Shown piece by piece: positions 44,852-55,026 of a DNA stretch of 64,000 bases. The notes below the pieces were generated by a model. The model saw nothing but the letters and a program-made list of their open reading frames with translations, was not told the DNA's origin and did not search any database. Position numbers and translations under genes: made by a program. Numbering within the stretch: position 1 is the first letter of the stretch; each line of letters opens with the position of its first letter. The stretch is taken from NCBI GenBank assembly GCA_002077065.1, contig NAJO01000017.1, positions 558,001 through 622,000 on the forward strand, given 5' to 3'. The DNA comes from Cryoendolithus antarcticus. Taxonomy: Eukaryota > Ascomycota > Dothideomycetes > Cladosporiales > Cladosporiaceae.

Positions 44852-45354
44852 TCATGGCCTGACCAGATATCCAGCCAACGCCTTCTCGAACTTCTCGACC
44901 CTGACCGGCATCTCCAGACTGTAGAAAGGATTCTTCACCACGTAGTCCCCATAGATCTCGTAACACCTCCTCACCACGACGTCAGCATTAGGCTGCTCCG
45001 GACTCGTGACCAGCAGGAACTTCACACCCGTCGGCGTTTGGAAACAAGTCAACCTGAAGTGACTGCTCTCCAGCGATTCGATGCCGGTGGTGGGGAGGTT
45101 CCGCGAGTTGGGGACCGAGGTATTGGAGTGCTTGGGAGGAACTGGGTTGAGCGTACGCGAGATGGCGTGGATGCCGTGGAATGTGCCAGCGAGGATGAGA
45201 GAGTCGTTGCTGTTCAGCGCTTGCAGGCCGGGGGCGAAGGTATGGTTATAGATCAGGCCGCCCGCTTTGTTGATGATTAGGAGGGCGAAGACTACCCTGG
45301 CTAGATGTAAGCGATGCGATTAGAGTGGAGGGGAGGTGGCGTACATTTCGCCAT
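44852..45354 (-). CDS. TRS23: TRAPP complex subunit Trs23 (TRAPPC4, sybindin family)
   Basis: Core subunit of the TRAPP complexes that activate Rab GTPase Ypt1 in ER-Golgi and autophagy traffic. Exons are 45354-45345 (10 nt) and 45300-44852, 152 aa. The tiny first exon encodes M-A-K plus one base. After a 44-nt intron (gtacgc...tag) the protein continues SRVVFALLIINKAGGLIY, the family N-terminus. The longin-like fold continues through DSLILAGTFHGIHAIS, SSHFRLTCFQTPTGVKFLLV and the C-terminal CYEIYGDYVVKNPFYSLEMP, all strongly conserved in Trs23. If the tiny exon is wrong, translation would lack a start codon before the conserved segment, so I favour it. Confidence 0.85.
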
Positions 45355-45652
45355 GGGTCTCCTCAGGAAGCCTCCCGTAGTTAGAACACTGCTCTCTGAA
45401 TTTACGGCGATTGAAATGTTAAGAATAGAATAGTGTATGGCTTCACGTACCCAAGTTTGGCGGCGGAAGTGGCTGCGGGAGATCTACAGGCTGCCATGCG
45501 ACAGTGTGGGGAGAGCTTCTCAGTCTCACCACCTCCATTTCACCAAGATTCAGCCAAGACAAATTGTGCCTGGCTGCCTTGACCCTCACCGGTGGTCTCA
45601 TCACTATTCCGCTCCTTGAGGAGCTTCCCATCCAGCTCACCGCACCGCCAGC

Positions 45653-47113
45653 ATGCCTCCATCAAGGAACCCCGCTGGCATGGCTGCCACCGCCGCCAAC
45701 ACGATGGGTGCGGTGAATCGCATAACGCGAGAGATGGCGAACATTCAAACCAGCGGCGATCTCTCGCTTGCCGCTGCATGTCGGGACACAGACGTGCGTA
45801 AGATGCGTGCTCTGATCATCGGCCCTCCAGAGACACCGTACGAGTTCGGCTTCTACGAATTTGAGATTCACTTCCCGAGAGCATACCCGATTGAGCCTCC
45901 TACAGTGACTTGTATCACGACAAACGGTGGCAAATGTCGATTCAATCCCAATATCTACGCACAAGGCAAGGTCTGCTTGTCAATTCTAGGGACCTGGCGA
46001 GGAGAGGAGGGCGAGCAGTGGAGCTCAGCACAAGGTCTTGAGAGTGTGCTGCTCAGCATACAATCTCTGATGAGCTCCAACCCATACGAGAACGAGCCAG
46101 GTTTTGAGCGTTTCAAGTTGGAGGACAAGGACGCCGCTGCATACGCTCAGAAAATCCGTCACGAAAGCCTTCGCATATCGGTGATCACACGTCTCGAACA
46201 GATCCTTGGTATCGACACGCGAAAGTCCGAAGATCCTGAGACACCTCCTGTGCCCGACACGACCTGCGGTAGTGCTGATGTCTTCGGTGAGAATGACGTC
46301 GCCACTCCAGCGACTGACCCCTCAGTCTACGAGTACGATGCGGAGTCCTCCTACCGTGCTCTAGACCTCACGCCTTGGGATCCATTCCCAGATCTCCTCA
46401 AGCGGCGATTCCTGTGGTACTACGACGCGTATATCGCGACAATAGATAAATCCTCTAAGGAGCAGAAGGACGGCAAAGCCTTCGCTCTGACGCGTTTCGA
46501 AGACCTTCACAACGGCATGGCGGGCACGTATCAGTACCTCAATCTCCGTGCGCGCCTGGATAGAATTCGTCGTAGCCTGGCAAGTGAGTGCGACGCGTGG
46601 AAGCTGGCTGGCGCGAAGCAGGCCAAGGACTCTACGCAGCTCGCCACACAGCTTGCGTTCCAGTTCAAGCAGCTCGGTTATAAATGGAACGATTCGACGT
46701 ACTCTGGCTCTAGACTGGAAATCTCACTCCCTGACTCTTCGAACCCATTCGTCTGGCATCTCACTCTCTTCGGCGAGCCGTCTACCAATCTCGACGGAGG
46801 AGTATTCAATCTCTCATTCACAGTCCCGCCCAACTTCCCAGAGGCGTGGCCTAGAGTCTACTTCGACACGCCGATGTATCATCATCGCATCAGCGCGAGT
46901 ACAGGAACACTGTGCTACTTCCCGGTGAAGGAGGACGAGATCGGCAGTCACCTTGAGGGAATTGTCAAGGCGATCGAGGACAAGGAGCCCAGGTTTGACC
47001 CCAGGATCATGGTCAATCCGGACGCGTCTGCTCTGTACTGGGGAGGCGATGAGAAGCGGAAGATCTACCACCGCAAGGTGCGGAGAAGTGCACAGGATAG
47101 CATGGGTTGCTGA
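45653..47113 (+). CDS. UBE2Z-like protein with two UBC folds
   Basis: A single-exon 486-aa protein. The N-terminal UBC fold (about 20-190) resembles the E2 enzyme UBE2Z/Use1: ALIIGPPETPYEFGFYEFEI, FPRAYPIEPPTVTCITTNGG, and the active-site Cys in GKVCLSILGTWRGE. The LMSSNPYENEPGFE block is typical of this subgroup. A linker of about 110 residues with Asp/Glu/Pro follows. A second UBC-like fold (about 330-470) contains SNPFVWHLTLFGEPSTNLDG, FTVPPNFPEAWPRVYFDTPM and TGTLCYFPVKEDE, where a Cys sits near the usual catalytic position. The protein probably conjugates ubiquitin or a ubiquitin-like protein. Whether the second fold is active or a scaffold cannot be told. The start ATG follows a CT/CA-rich leader. 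Confidence 0.85.
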   Translation: MPPSRNPAGMAATAANTMGAVNRITREMANIQTSGDLSLAAACRDTDVRKMRALIIGPPETPYEFGFYEFEIHFPRAYPIEPPTVTCITTNGGKCRFNPNIYAQGKVCLSILGTWRGEEGEQWSSAQGLESVLLSIQSLMSSNPYENEPGFERFKLEDKDAAAYAQKIRHESLRISVITRLEQILGIDTRKSEDPETPPVPDTTCGSADVFGENDVATPATDPSVYEYDAESSYRALDLTPWDPFPDLLKRRFLWYYDAYIATIDKSSKEQKDGKAFALTRFEDLHNGMAGTYQYLNLRARLDRIRRSLASECDAWKLAGAKQAKDSTQLATQLAFQFKQLGYKWNDSTYSGSRLEISLPDSSNPFVWHLTLFGEPSTNLDGGVFNLSFTVPPNFPEAWPRVYFDTPMYHHRISASTGTLCYFPVKEDEIGSHLEGIVKAIEDKEPRFDPRIMVNPDASALYWGGDEKRKIYHRKVRRSAQDSMGC

Positions 47114-47397
47114 GATACAATCTCTTCTCAGATGCGCAGGGAAGTCGGTGTTCAGTGGGCGAGCATTCCTGTGCGCGGTGGAATAGCACTGCTCAATAAT
47201 GGACGGATGGCGTTTTGGGCCGTGGTACGACGATGCCTAGGTTGACATGTGGTGCTTGCGGACGAGGCACGAACACTACTGCTTTTAGCGCGGCGCTGGG
47301 GCGGGATAGCATACTACACGACCGGCAAATGAGACACACGAGACATGAAATTCGTTCAGGCAGCGTCTGGTACATTTTAATGGACGTCGTATAGTCA

Positions 47398-49092
47398 TTA
47401 ATCGGAGATCATAAACTGTGACAGTCAGCACAATCCCCTCAGACCTCTGCCACATACGACTACTCACCCAGCTCCCTCCCAACATAATGACCAACCAAAT
47501 CGCAGTCAGCGCCCCAGCCCCACCCTTGTCCCTCATCGTAATCGCCGCCGGCGGCTTGATCTGCCCCACTCCCATCCCAGCATTCGGATCCCCCTGACTC
47601 GTCCCTCCAGTCGTATTACTCACCGGCCCAGCGACGCTCTGAATAAGATTCGACTGTATGACTTCCAGCGCGCTCATCTGCTGACCTACGCCATACTCGC
47701 CATCCCACTCCATCCACCATCGACTTGGACAAGTAACGCCGTCGGATCCGCCGGAGCAGGCTGCGGCAGCTGCTGTCGCGGAGGAGCGAAGCAAGGGTAG
47801 AATTGTGGGCGCTGTCCAGGGTGCGAGTTTGGTTGTCGCGGCGTACCAGCGACTGAGATAGGCTTTGAAGCTGTGTTGGTCGGTGTTGCATATGCCTTTA
47901 CTAGGCGCGAAATTGATTTCGCAGGAGACTTCTGGGAGGTGGCTTAGTAGGGGAATGGGTCAATTTGTTGAGCTTACGTGGGACTGCTCCATGCTCGTAA
48001 ACATTCTGGTGCGGATGGCAGACGTACCGTACATGATCGTCTGGTTCCTGAAGAACGCCATGTTGGCTCCTAACAAGCCGGAGACTCTGGTTCCCCACTT
48101 GGCTTGCACGTCGCCAGTCGTCTGAAGAATCGCGTCAGTTTGGCACGAGAAGGGTGCATCTGACAGGTTTTGCATACCTGGTTCCACATCGTCGCCGCGG
48201 TGAGCAGCATGATACCGGCGTTATATGTCCACTGCGTTTGATCGACTTGCGAACAATTCAGCTTGTCGGCCTCACTGCCGTCGAAGACTTGGTAGGCTTC
48301 GTTGATAAGTCCGATCCTGGACATCTGGAAGTTGAGTCAGTGAACCTTACTTTAACTTGATTGCACCAAATCGCAGCGACAGACCCAGTCCCAAGACCTT
48401 TCCGCCCAATCGAAGTACGTCTGATTCTGCGTGTACGCCCCTAGTCGCGCTGCGATCGCAGCGAAGGGGCCATTCGCGATCGTGTTCTTGTAGTTGTAGC
48501 CAGCATTGATGGATACGGCCTGCCACCTCAGTCCACCTCCACACGTCGAGGTGTCCCATCTCGATGCTTGCCGGTTGAATACGGCCTGCACGAGGGCTAG
48601 CCATTGAGGCTCGTTCGGCGGTGGATTCGGGAACTTCAGCTCGGCTGCACTCATTGCACTCATCGCCCAGAAGGACTGATCGTCATTCCCTAGATTGCTC
48701 GTCTGATTTCGAGGCTCGTAATCCACACCTTCGCCTACCTGGAAGAGCATGGCTTGCATGACATTGTCGTTGTACGTCGTGTCACCGGTGTAGTACCAGT
48801 AGTCTATCAGCGAGCCGAACATGGCGCCAGCTTCCCACCAGTAGTAAGGAGGCTTAGGAAGAAGGCCAGGAACCTGGCCGGTCTCATTGCCGGAATAATA
48901 AGACATCATGCCATGTGCGATTGTACTTGCCGCCGAGCGAATGGAGGCTTGGAGGAGATCAGTCAAGTACATGGCACAAGCTCTCGGGCGTCACTTAACT
49001 GGGTTATCGAGGTCAAGCTCAATGGCATTCGTATTGCCGCTGAGGAGGAAGAGCGCAGCCCCGCTCGCGAGAAGCCGTGGCATTGAAAACAT
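47398..49092 (-). CDS. GH76 mannan endo-1,6-alpha-mannosidase (DCW1/DFG5 family), odd first splice site
   Basis: GPI-type cell-wall glycosidase/transglycosidase linking GPI proteins to glucan. Proposed minus exons: 49092-48999, 48947-48385, 48324-48178, 48121-48028, 47931-47468 and 47415-47398, 459 aa. Exon 1 encodes a signal peptide ([20 protein letters not shown]) and AIELDLDNP. Then [40 protein letters not shown], the catalytic Asp pair in [15 protein letters not shown], and [20 protein letters not shown] follow. The C-terminus is hydrophobic ([15 protein letters not shown], then FMISD), fitting a GPI signal. The first intron is irregular: in the phase needed, the donor reads ttaagt instead of gtaagt. 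The alternatives are a start at the ATG at 48972 without signal peptide, a recent donor mutation, or a sequence error. The other introns are GT-AG, though one donor is a weak gtctgt. Convergent with the double-UBC gene. Confidence 0.8.
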
Positions 49093-50004
49093 AATTATAC
49101 CTCAGAGTCAGGCTCTAGTCCGCCCGCGGGTCGATGAAGCTTTGATCTCCAGGCGTATGACTTCGACCTTCGTGACTGGCAGTCTGATGTTCGGACGCTT
49201 GGCTCACTGCCGGTGTGTGACGCAAATCTCGAAGTCTCGCATCCAGCACGTTCGTCTCAGAGTCGGTGCGATTACAGCGTTCCAGCTCGCAAGTCCTGGA
49301 CGTAGAAGCGAGTATAGACAATCCAAGTACACTACCCGCAAGGCTGCCTTGTTGTAGTGAGGATGCTGGCGACGGTCTTTCGCCTACACCCTCGGCCGAG
49401 CTCTCGAGATAGCTCAATCCTCCAATTTACCCCTGGCAGCAGAAACAATGTGCAATGACAGAACGAATGGAGGCGCAAAAGCGACAGAACGGAGAGTTCT
49501 GAGAAATTGCATCACCTACATCCATCAACACCAGCTTCGCCACTCCCAATGCCGCAAGTCTACATGCGACAACGGCACCGAACAAGGCATCCGCGTCACA
49601 TGGTGCGGTCGAATCGATCCTTCCGTTGCTGTGTAGCCTGCACGATACGAGTCCATCTGTCAAGCGAGGAGCTTTGATTGGGCTGCATTGGAGATCTGGA
49701 GGGGAGGGAGGCTTGGCTCGGGGAAGAAGCTTGACTGTGAGGTGGGGGAGTGCTTGAATCGTTCATAACGCGTCGTCAATCCAATTTGGGTTGGTGAAGA
49801 GAAAGCTTTGGTATTGTTGAAGTGAGGTCCAAAGCTGGAATGCATATGGAGCTGCGTAGAGTTCACATCACGCTCCACCCCCGGTAGACGAAAAGCTTGG
49901 CATAATGCACGAATTAAGTATAGAAACATGAAGCGCGGTGGTCTCTTGCGCCAGGCCATGGGGTCGACGGGATCTGACATGTTATGCCGCCATCTATAGT
50001 TACT
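49093..50004. other. Intergenic region
   Basis: About 0.9 kb between the GH76 start and the stop of the next minus-strand gene. Only short frames are present, none recognisable. Confidence 0.4.
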
Positions 50005-51237
50005 TTACGCACCCTCATCCATCATCCCCAGCACCTCCAACTCCGTCCGCACAACCCGCTCAAACTCTCCTCTCTCCATCCCTACACTCCTCGCTAACCT
50101 GTACAAGCTTTTGATATCCGTCGCTATGTGCATTTTGATCCCAATCTCTGCTCTATCATCCCGCTCTGCCTTCCGCTCGAGAGCCTCCACACTGCCTATT
50201 GAGGATGTGGGTGAGATCGCTCGAGGCTGTTCCAGTGACGAGAACTCCGGCGTAGGAAGAACGGAGTCTGCAATGTGGGCGGAGACGTGGGGATACAGAG
50301 CTTTCTGCCAATCGGGTCGATCGTCTGGGGGAGAGTCTTTTCGTTGTGCGGTTCGTGTTGTTGGGTCTTGTTGCTGCGCTGCGGGTACTAGAGGCGATCG
50401 GGTCCGTTGTGTAGTCCCTGTCAAGCTGCTATCGCCGAGCTCTGGGTGGTCTTCGTCTGGGTCGTGCGAGTCGAGTGCCGGCTGCACCTCATTGCTGTAG
50501 CGCGCGAAGTACTCCAGTTCGGACTGTGATCGGTCTCGTGCATTTTGGCCGCCATTCGAAGGTGGTGCAGGAGAGCGCTTTGTTGCTGGCGTCCGGCCAC
50601 CTGGCGTCTGATCATATGCTGCCCAGTAACCCTCATCGTCGTCATCGTCCTCCTCGACCTGTTCATCTTTCGCATCTGGCACGTGATACCCATTACTGTT
50701 CTCGTTCGCCTGGGGCACAGCGATGCTTGTCGTGCTTACTGCATCGTTCGCCTGTGCCACCCGCTCGAACCACTGTGCGCCATCTTCTACATCTTCCAGA
50801 CTCCTCAGCTCAGTCAACTTCCATCCGGGTCCAGTACCGCCATGTTCATCTGTCTCACACCAGACGTATATTGGAAGCAGGTCGAACTGTGCAACCTCTA
50901 GTCGTGAATGCAGTGTCTCCTCATCTAATCGTCGATACCGCATCACGTCCACGTCGTCAATTTCAACTTCGCCAGACACGGGATGTGGTTCGAGCTCGAG
51001 GTGCTCGACAATCGAGGGTAGCTTTGCCGCACGATCTGCGTCCCAGCTGAGCAGTCGTACCCAGCCGTCTGAGCTAGGTGCCCCACTAGTTGCCAAGTAG
51101 CTGAGTCGTTGCCGGAGCACTGGAGCGAGGAGAGGGAGCAAAGCTGGAGGAGGTCGAGGCGAGACGAATGTGGTGGGTAGGCATGCCAGCAGGGGAGGTA
51201 GGAGCTCACGTGGATCTGGTGCTGGCGGCGAAGCCAT
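50005..51237 (-). CDS. Conserved-looking protein of unknown function
   Basis: A single exon of 410 aa. I chose the ATG at 51237 (MASPPAPDPRELLPPLLACL); the open frame extends 87 codons further but that part reads as leader DNA. The N-terminal ~180 residues are well folded in composition: FVSPRPPPALLPLLAPVLRQ, GWVRLLSWDADRAAKLPSIV, RLEVAQFDLLPIYVWCETDE. The middle has a run of seven Asp/Glu residues before EGYWAAYDQTPGGRTP, then a Ser/Pro/Gln-rich disordered stretch. The C-terminal ~60 residues form a predicted helix pair (HIATDIKSLYRLARSVGMER). There is no signal peptide, membrane segment or catalytic motif. I do not recognise a family. Confidence 0.75.
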   Translation of the reverse strand: MASPPAPDPRELLPPLLACLPTTFVSPRPPPALLPLLAPVLRQRLSYLATSGAPSSDGWVRLLSWDADRAAKLPSIVEHLELEPHPVSGEVEIDDVDVMRYRRLDEETLHSRLEVAQFDLLPIYVWCETDEHGGTGPGWKLTELRSLEDVEDGAQWFERVAQANDAVSTTSIAVPQANENSNGYHVPDAKDEQVEEDDDDDEGYWAAYDQTPGGRTPATKRSPAPPSNGGQNARDRSQSELEYFARYSNEVQPALDSHDPDEDHPELGDSSLTGTTQRTRSPLVPAAQQQDPTTRTAQRKDSPPDDRPDWQKALYPHVSAHIADSVLPTPEFSSLEQPRAISPTSSIGSVEALERKAERDDRAEIGIKMHIATDIKSLYRLARSVGMERGEFERVVRTELEVLGMMDEGA

Positions 51238-52555
51238 GTCGTCGGTGGTGTTGCCAATCTTGTGCTCCGGAGGAAGACTCGTCCGTCTTTGCGGGAATGG
51301 TCTCGTGATTGTTTGCCTGAGAAAAGAGCTTCCAAAGGTCTTCAACAGGCGTTCAGGTATAACGAAGAGCCGGGCAGCAGTCACGAAGCAGGAGGTGAGT
51401 AGGAAACAAGAAGAATACTTGACCCGTAACAACACTCTACCGATCTCTAGCTCTGATACTTTATTATTGCCTGACTCGTTCGGCAATACGTCTCTCATGA
51501 AGCATTACAGTGGATCCAATCATTTCGGTCAGGTGGAAGAAAGTTGACCTACACAGCCTCGCCCGCTGCTGCCCCCACACAAACACGATCTCTTGGATCC
51601 GATCGCCCGCAAACAGCAAGGGCAGGCGCGTCGCGGAGAAAGATACCCCGGGTGCCGACGCTAGGCCTTCTTCCGGTTTATTGCTGACATGTGATAGTGC
51701 GATCTATCAATTGTTGATTAGCAGATCGTCCACCACCTCATTCCATTCTGGGCGGTTGATCACAGCGGGATAACCGTCAACCAACGCAGTCGTATTCGCT
51801 GCTGGCCATGACAGCTGAGTGCTCGAGAATCTGTACAACATGAGGCTGCTTATTACGACTCACGAGAAGAACGCCTCGAACAGTGCCGACGGCCGACCTC
51901 TGTTGAAGCGGCCGTTCTAGTTGCGCATACCACACCGCAGGCATATCGCGCCAGGTGCTGCACTAGACCTATCACTTGCAGTCCTCGCCCGAGCCTCATC
52001 GTGTCTGGACTCCCCCTCGCGTGGAACGCGTTCACTCCAAGCGCCGACTGACAGCGCCCGCCGTGTTTCGGCCAAGGCGTTTCAGATCTGCCAATTGGTC
52101 GCAGGTGCAGAACAATAGCACGTCAAGTCAAGCTGCACCACAAGAAAGCTTTCACACAGGCCATGGGGTGAAGCTGAATCGTCGCATCGCGGTGTCAGCA
52201 TGGCACTGGCGCGTGTTGCTTGCGACGGCCGGGAAACCCCTCGACCCTCCTGGTGACTGGCCATGGCGCTCGTCTCACTGACTGCAGGCGTACAGAAGGT
52301 GAAAGCGAGGCGACCTTCCTTTCACCGTCTCGTCAGCATCGCTATCGTGTCTCTTTGTTTATTGTCTTTGTTCCTATTGTCTTTCGCTCTTCCATTTCAC
52401 GGTCTCAAGCTCTCGCTTCCAGTCGCAGCACCGCTAATCGACATACACTCGCTCTAAACACTGATATTGTATCATACTAATCGTGCAGGCACGATCGCCA
52501 CTCGCTACTGCCGTAATAGCGCTTCGATAGCGCTTCGCCCCTCATTACGACCATC
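51238..52555. other. Intergenic region between divergent genes
   Basis: About 1.3 kb with the promoters of the unknown minus-strand gene and the subtilase. The last 200 bp are CT-rich (ctctttgtttattgtctttg), a likely subtilase leader. No gene is supported. Confidence 0.4.
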
Positions 52556-54190
52556 ATGAAGTTATCAGCATACTTGACCATATTGGCGGCTTACGCATGC
52601 ACGCAAGCCGTAGCAGAGACCTCGCATCAGTCCGGCGGTGCAGAACACATCGTCATCATCGACAAGAACCATCCGACTCCACCTCAAGTAGCAGAGGTTC
52701 TTCAACGTCTCGAGCTCAATGAGTCCCACCCCGATGTCCGACACATCTTCAATAACAGCGCTTTCATCGGCTTCGCAGCAAGCATGAAGTCCCACTGCCT
52801 GGACCTCCTCGCCAACATGTCGGACATCTCCATGGTCGAAGAAGCAGCGACAGTAACCCACTCGCTAGCTCTGCCAGTTCGGCATGAAAGGCGCGTGGTC
52901 ACCACTGCTAAGACTTGGGACACTCGCTCCTCAGCCCCATGGGGCCTGCAGCGCATTTCTACTGCTTCCTTCGCGGCCGGCGACCCAAAGGCACTGGACT
53001 ACACTTACTCATTCTCTAATGGCGGGCTCGGCAAGGGCGCAGACATATACATCATCGACACAGGTCTCTATACTGAGCATGTCGTCTTCGGGAATCGCGC
53101 ATCCCAACCGTGGTCATACGATAACAATATGACTGTTGTGGATGGCCACGGTACGCATGTGGCTGGCACAGCTGGAGGCGAGACTCTGGGCGTCGCCTCA
53201 AATGCGAACGTCTTCGGTGTTCGCGCACTAAGCGGCACAGGATCTGGCTGGTCCTCCAACGTCGTTGCAGGCATAGACTGGGTGATCCAGCAACACGACA
53301 AGCGTAAGTCTTACTTCGGGCACACCGGCTCCGTGCTCAGCATGTCCCTTGCCTCAGGCGGCACAGTGACAGCGATCGACACAGCCGTCTCGGCAGCCAT
53401 ATCAGCAGGTGTTCACGCTGTCGTAGCAGCCGGCAATGCAGGCGAGGATGCTTGCTCTACCTCGCCATCGCTCAGTGGCGGGACTCACGGCGGCGCGATC
53501 ACAGTCGGCTCCGTCGGTATCACGGGCGAGCGTAGTTCCTTCAGCAACTACGGCGATTGCGTTGATGTCTACGCGCCGGGTGAAGACATCATTTCGGCCT
53601 GGCTCGGTGCGCCGGATATGGTCAACGTCTTGTCTGGTACAAGCATGGCTACACCACATGTCACTGGGATCGTAGCTTATGCTATGGCGAATACGACACT
53701 TGCCAACGACCCGGCGAAGATGAAGGAGTGGATCCGTATGCAAGGGCTGCCCAGAGCTGATGGCACTGTCTTGGCGAACAATGGGGTGCTTGGTGGAAGC
53801 ACCAGCGGGCTGATTGGCGTGAAGCGGAGAGGCATTGGGGAGGGTTTCAACAGCCTTGTGGCGTGGCTGCAGAGACTTGGTAAGCACGGTCATCACCACC
53901 ATCGTCGAAGGGGTGCAGAGGAGGCGACTAACAGTGTGGCTTCCAGACTCTTCGACGACATCGTAACATCTGCCGATCACGACATTCTAGAAATGACTCT
54001 CCTGAAGCGCGGCGCTGCTGACGGACTGGCAAAGCTGGCGACCTGGTTCCTCAATCTCCTTCACGGCGGGAGGAAGAGGCACAGCCGCTCGATGCAGGTC
54101 TCTAGGCCCGCGCTCGTGGGACCCGACACCGGCATGCTGTACTCACTCGATGTGACTGGTACCGAGCCTACGCTCACTAAGCGCGAGTGA
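52556..54190 (+). CDS. Secreted subtilisin-like serine protease (S8) with peptide-repeat C-terminal extension
   Basis: Single exon, 544 aa. The signal peptide is at 1-20 (MKLSAYLTILAAYACTQAVA). The inhibitor pro-domain (I9) runs to about 110 and begins EHIVIIDKNHPTPPQVAEVL. The protease domain has all catalytic residues: Asp in IYIIDTGLYTEHV, His in DGHGTHVAGTAGG, the oxyanion Asn in VVAAGNAGEDACS, and Ser in LSGTSMATPHVTG. It resembles proteinase K-type fungal alkaline proteases. Those normally end soon after the Ser region, but here about 150 residues follow. They contain two similar amphipathic segments, GFNSLVAWLQRLGKHGHHHH and DGLAKLATWFLNLLHGGRKR, each preceded by a Lys-Arg pair and followed by a basic cluster. 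A third copy lies out of frame just past the stop. The tail could be a pro-peptide or wall-binding part cut off by a Kex2-like protease. Confidence 0.92.
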   Translation: MKLSAYLTILAAYACTQAVAETSHQSGGAEHIVIIDKNHPTPPQVAEVLQRLELNESHPDVRHIFNNSAFIGFAASMKSHCLDLLANMSDISMVEEAATVTHSLALPVRHERRVVTTAKTWDTRSSAPWGLQRISTASFAAGDPKALDYTYSFSNGGLGKGADIYIIDTGLYTEHVVFGNRASQPWSYDNNMTVVDGHGTHVAGTAGGETLGVASNANVFGVRALSGTGSGWSSNVVAGIDWVIQQHDKRKSYFGHTGSVLSMSLASGGTVTAIDTAVSAAISAGVHAVVAAGNAGEDACSTSPSLSGGTHGGAITVGSVGITGERSSFSNYGDCVDVYAPGEDIISAWLGAPDMVNVLSGTSMATPHVTGIVAYAMANTTLANDPAKMKEWIRMQGLPRADGTVLANNGVLGGSTSGLIGVKRRGIGEGFNSLVAWLQRLGKHGHHHHRRRGAEEATNSVASRLFDDIVTSADHDILEMTLLKRGAADGLAKLATWFLNLLHGGRKRHSRSMQVSRPALVGPDTGMLYSLDVTGTEPTLTKRE

Positions 54191-54261
54191 TGGATGGACT
54201 ATCAAAGCTAGGGACGTGGTTCCTCAATCTCTTTGGTGGCGGAAGGAAGAAGCATCATTGA
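53822..54261 (+). repeat. Three copies of an amphipathic Trp-containing peptide module
   Basis: Copy 1 is near 53822-53914, copy 2 near 54005-54090 and copy 3 at 54190-54261. Each reads [DE]-G-[FL]-x-x-L-x-x-W-[LF]-x-x-L followed by Gly and a Lys/Arg/His-rich end. Copies 1 and 2 follow Lys-Arg inside the subtilase frame. Copy 3 is in another frame but is clearly related at DNA level to copy 2; by hand count about 50 of 63 aligned bases match, including tggttcctcaatctc. Confidence 0.75.
54190..54261 (+). other. Short ORF overlapping the subtilase stop (TGATG)
   Basis: A 23-codon frame whose ATG shares its A with the last base of the subtilase TGA stop. It encodes the third amphipathic repeat, MDGLSKLGTWFLNL followed by a Gly-rich and Lys/His end, then a stop. 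It may be a leftover repeat cut off by a small indel, or a product of termination-reinitiation at TGATG. There is no independent start context or leader. Confidence 0.4.
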
Positions 54262-55026
54262 GAAAGTCAGACGTTGCGGATGGTAACAATGATTCAATGC
54301 TCCCAGTGAGAGGTGCGAGTCACAACGCACGGGCTTTAGAATCGCACTGGGAAGTAGGAGTGCGGCATCGCCAGGCAGAGCCTGCTCGCGGTCAGGAGTG
54401 TAGCACATCAGACATATGAGTGTTGGCAAGATCCGCACAGGCACAGGGTAGGAGCGATGCCTACAGAATCGCGATGCATAGCCGATCCATACATGTCGAA
54501 ATGAACCTCTGATCGCGGACACTTCCATAGATGCGATGACTGTGCTCTGACATACTACCTAGCAGTCCCTGTGCTGATATCAGAGCCTCCGCAAACGGCA
54601 TGGCGCTCTTGCGGTGTTAGCGAGAGAGCATCGCTGTAGCACTCGATGTCTGCTATCGTCTCTCATTGACATGACGTCCAGTGGATCGGTCGACGTGGGG
54701 TGAGTGATAGACCCATATGAGTCTCTGCTGTAGTCACCGAGATGTCGACTGCACTCGATAGCGTCTGCATTGTTCCTGCATTCGGTCGTCAATGATAATG
54801 TCTTTGGTGGAGGCGCGTCAACAAAGAGGAGGCCTTGGCGCGTTGCTGACTTCCCTTCGGAGAGCGACTGCGCCACGGGAGATCGAGTCCAGTGTACCTT
54901 CATCCCAGCGGTACAATGGCGGCGTTCGCGGGTTGTTTATCTTGAAGTCTGTTCATGTACTAAAGCTTTATGTACTAAAGCTCATGCATTACACTCCTGG
55001 TCAACCCAAGTCTCCCCTAGCCAGCC
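54262..55026. other. Intergenic region
   Basis: About 0.76 kb between the subtilase locus and the dipeptidyl aminopeptidase gene. A short repeated motif, tgtactaaagct, occurs twice in tandem at about 54956-54981, close to the start of the next gene. No gene is supported. Confidence 0.4.

Noticed and set aside
47285..47794. 169-codon minus ORF reading through the end of the GH76 gene
   Set aside because: Extends past a good gtgagt donor; splicing gives the shorter GPI-type end instead.
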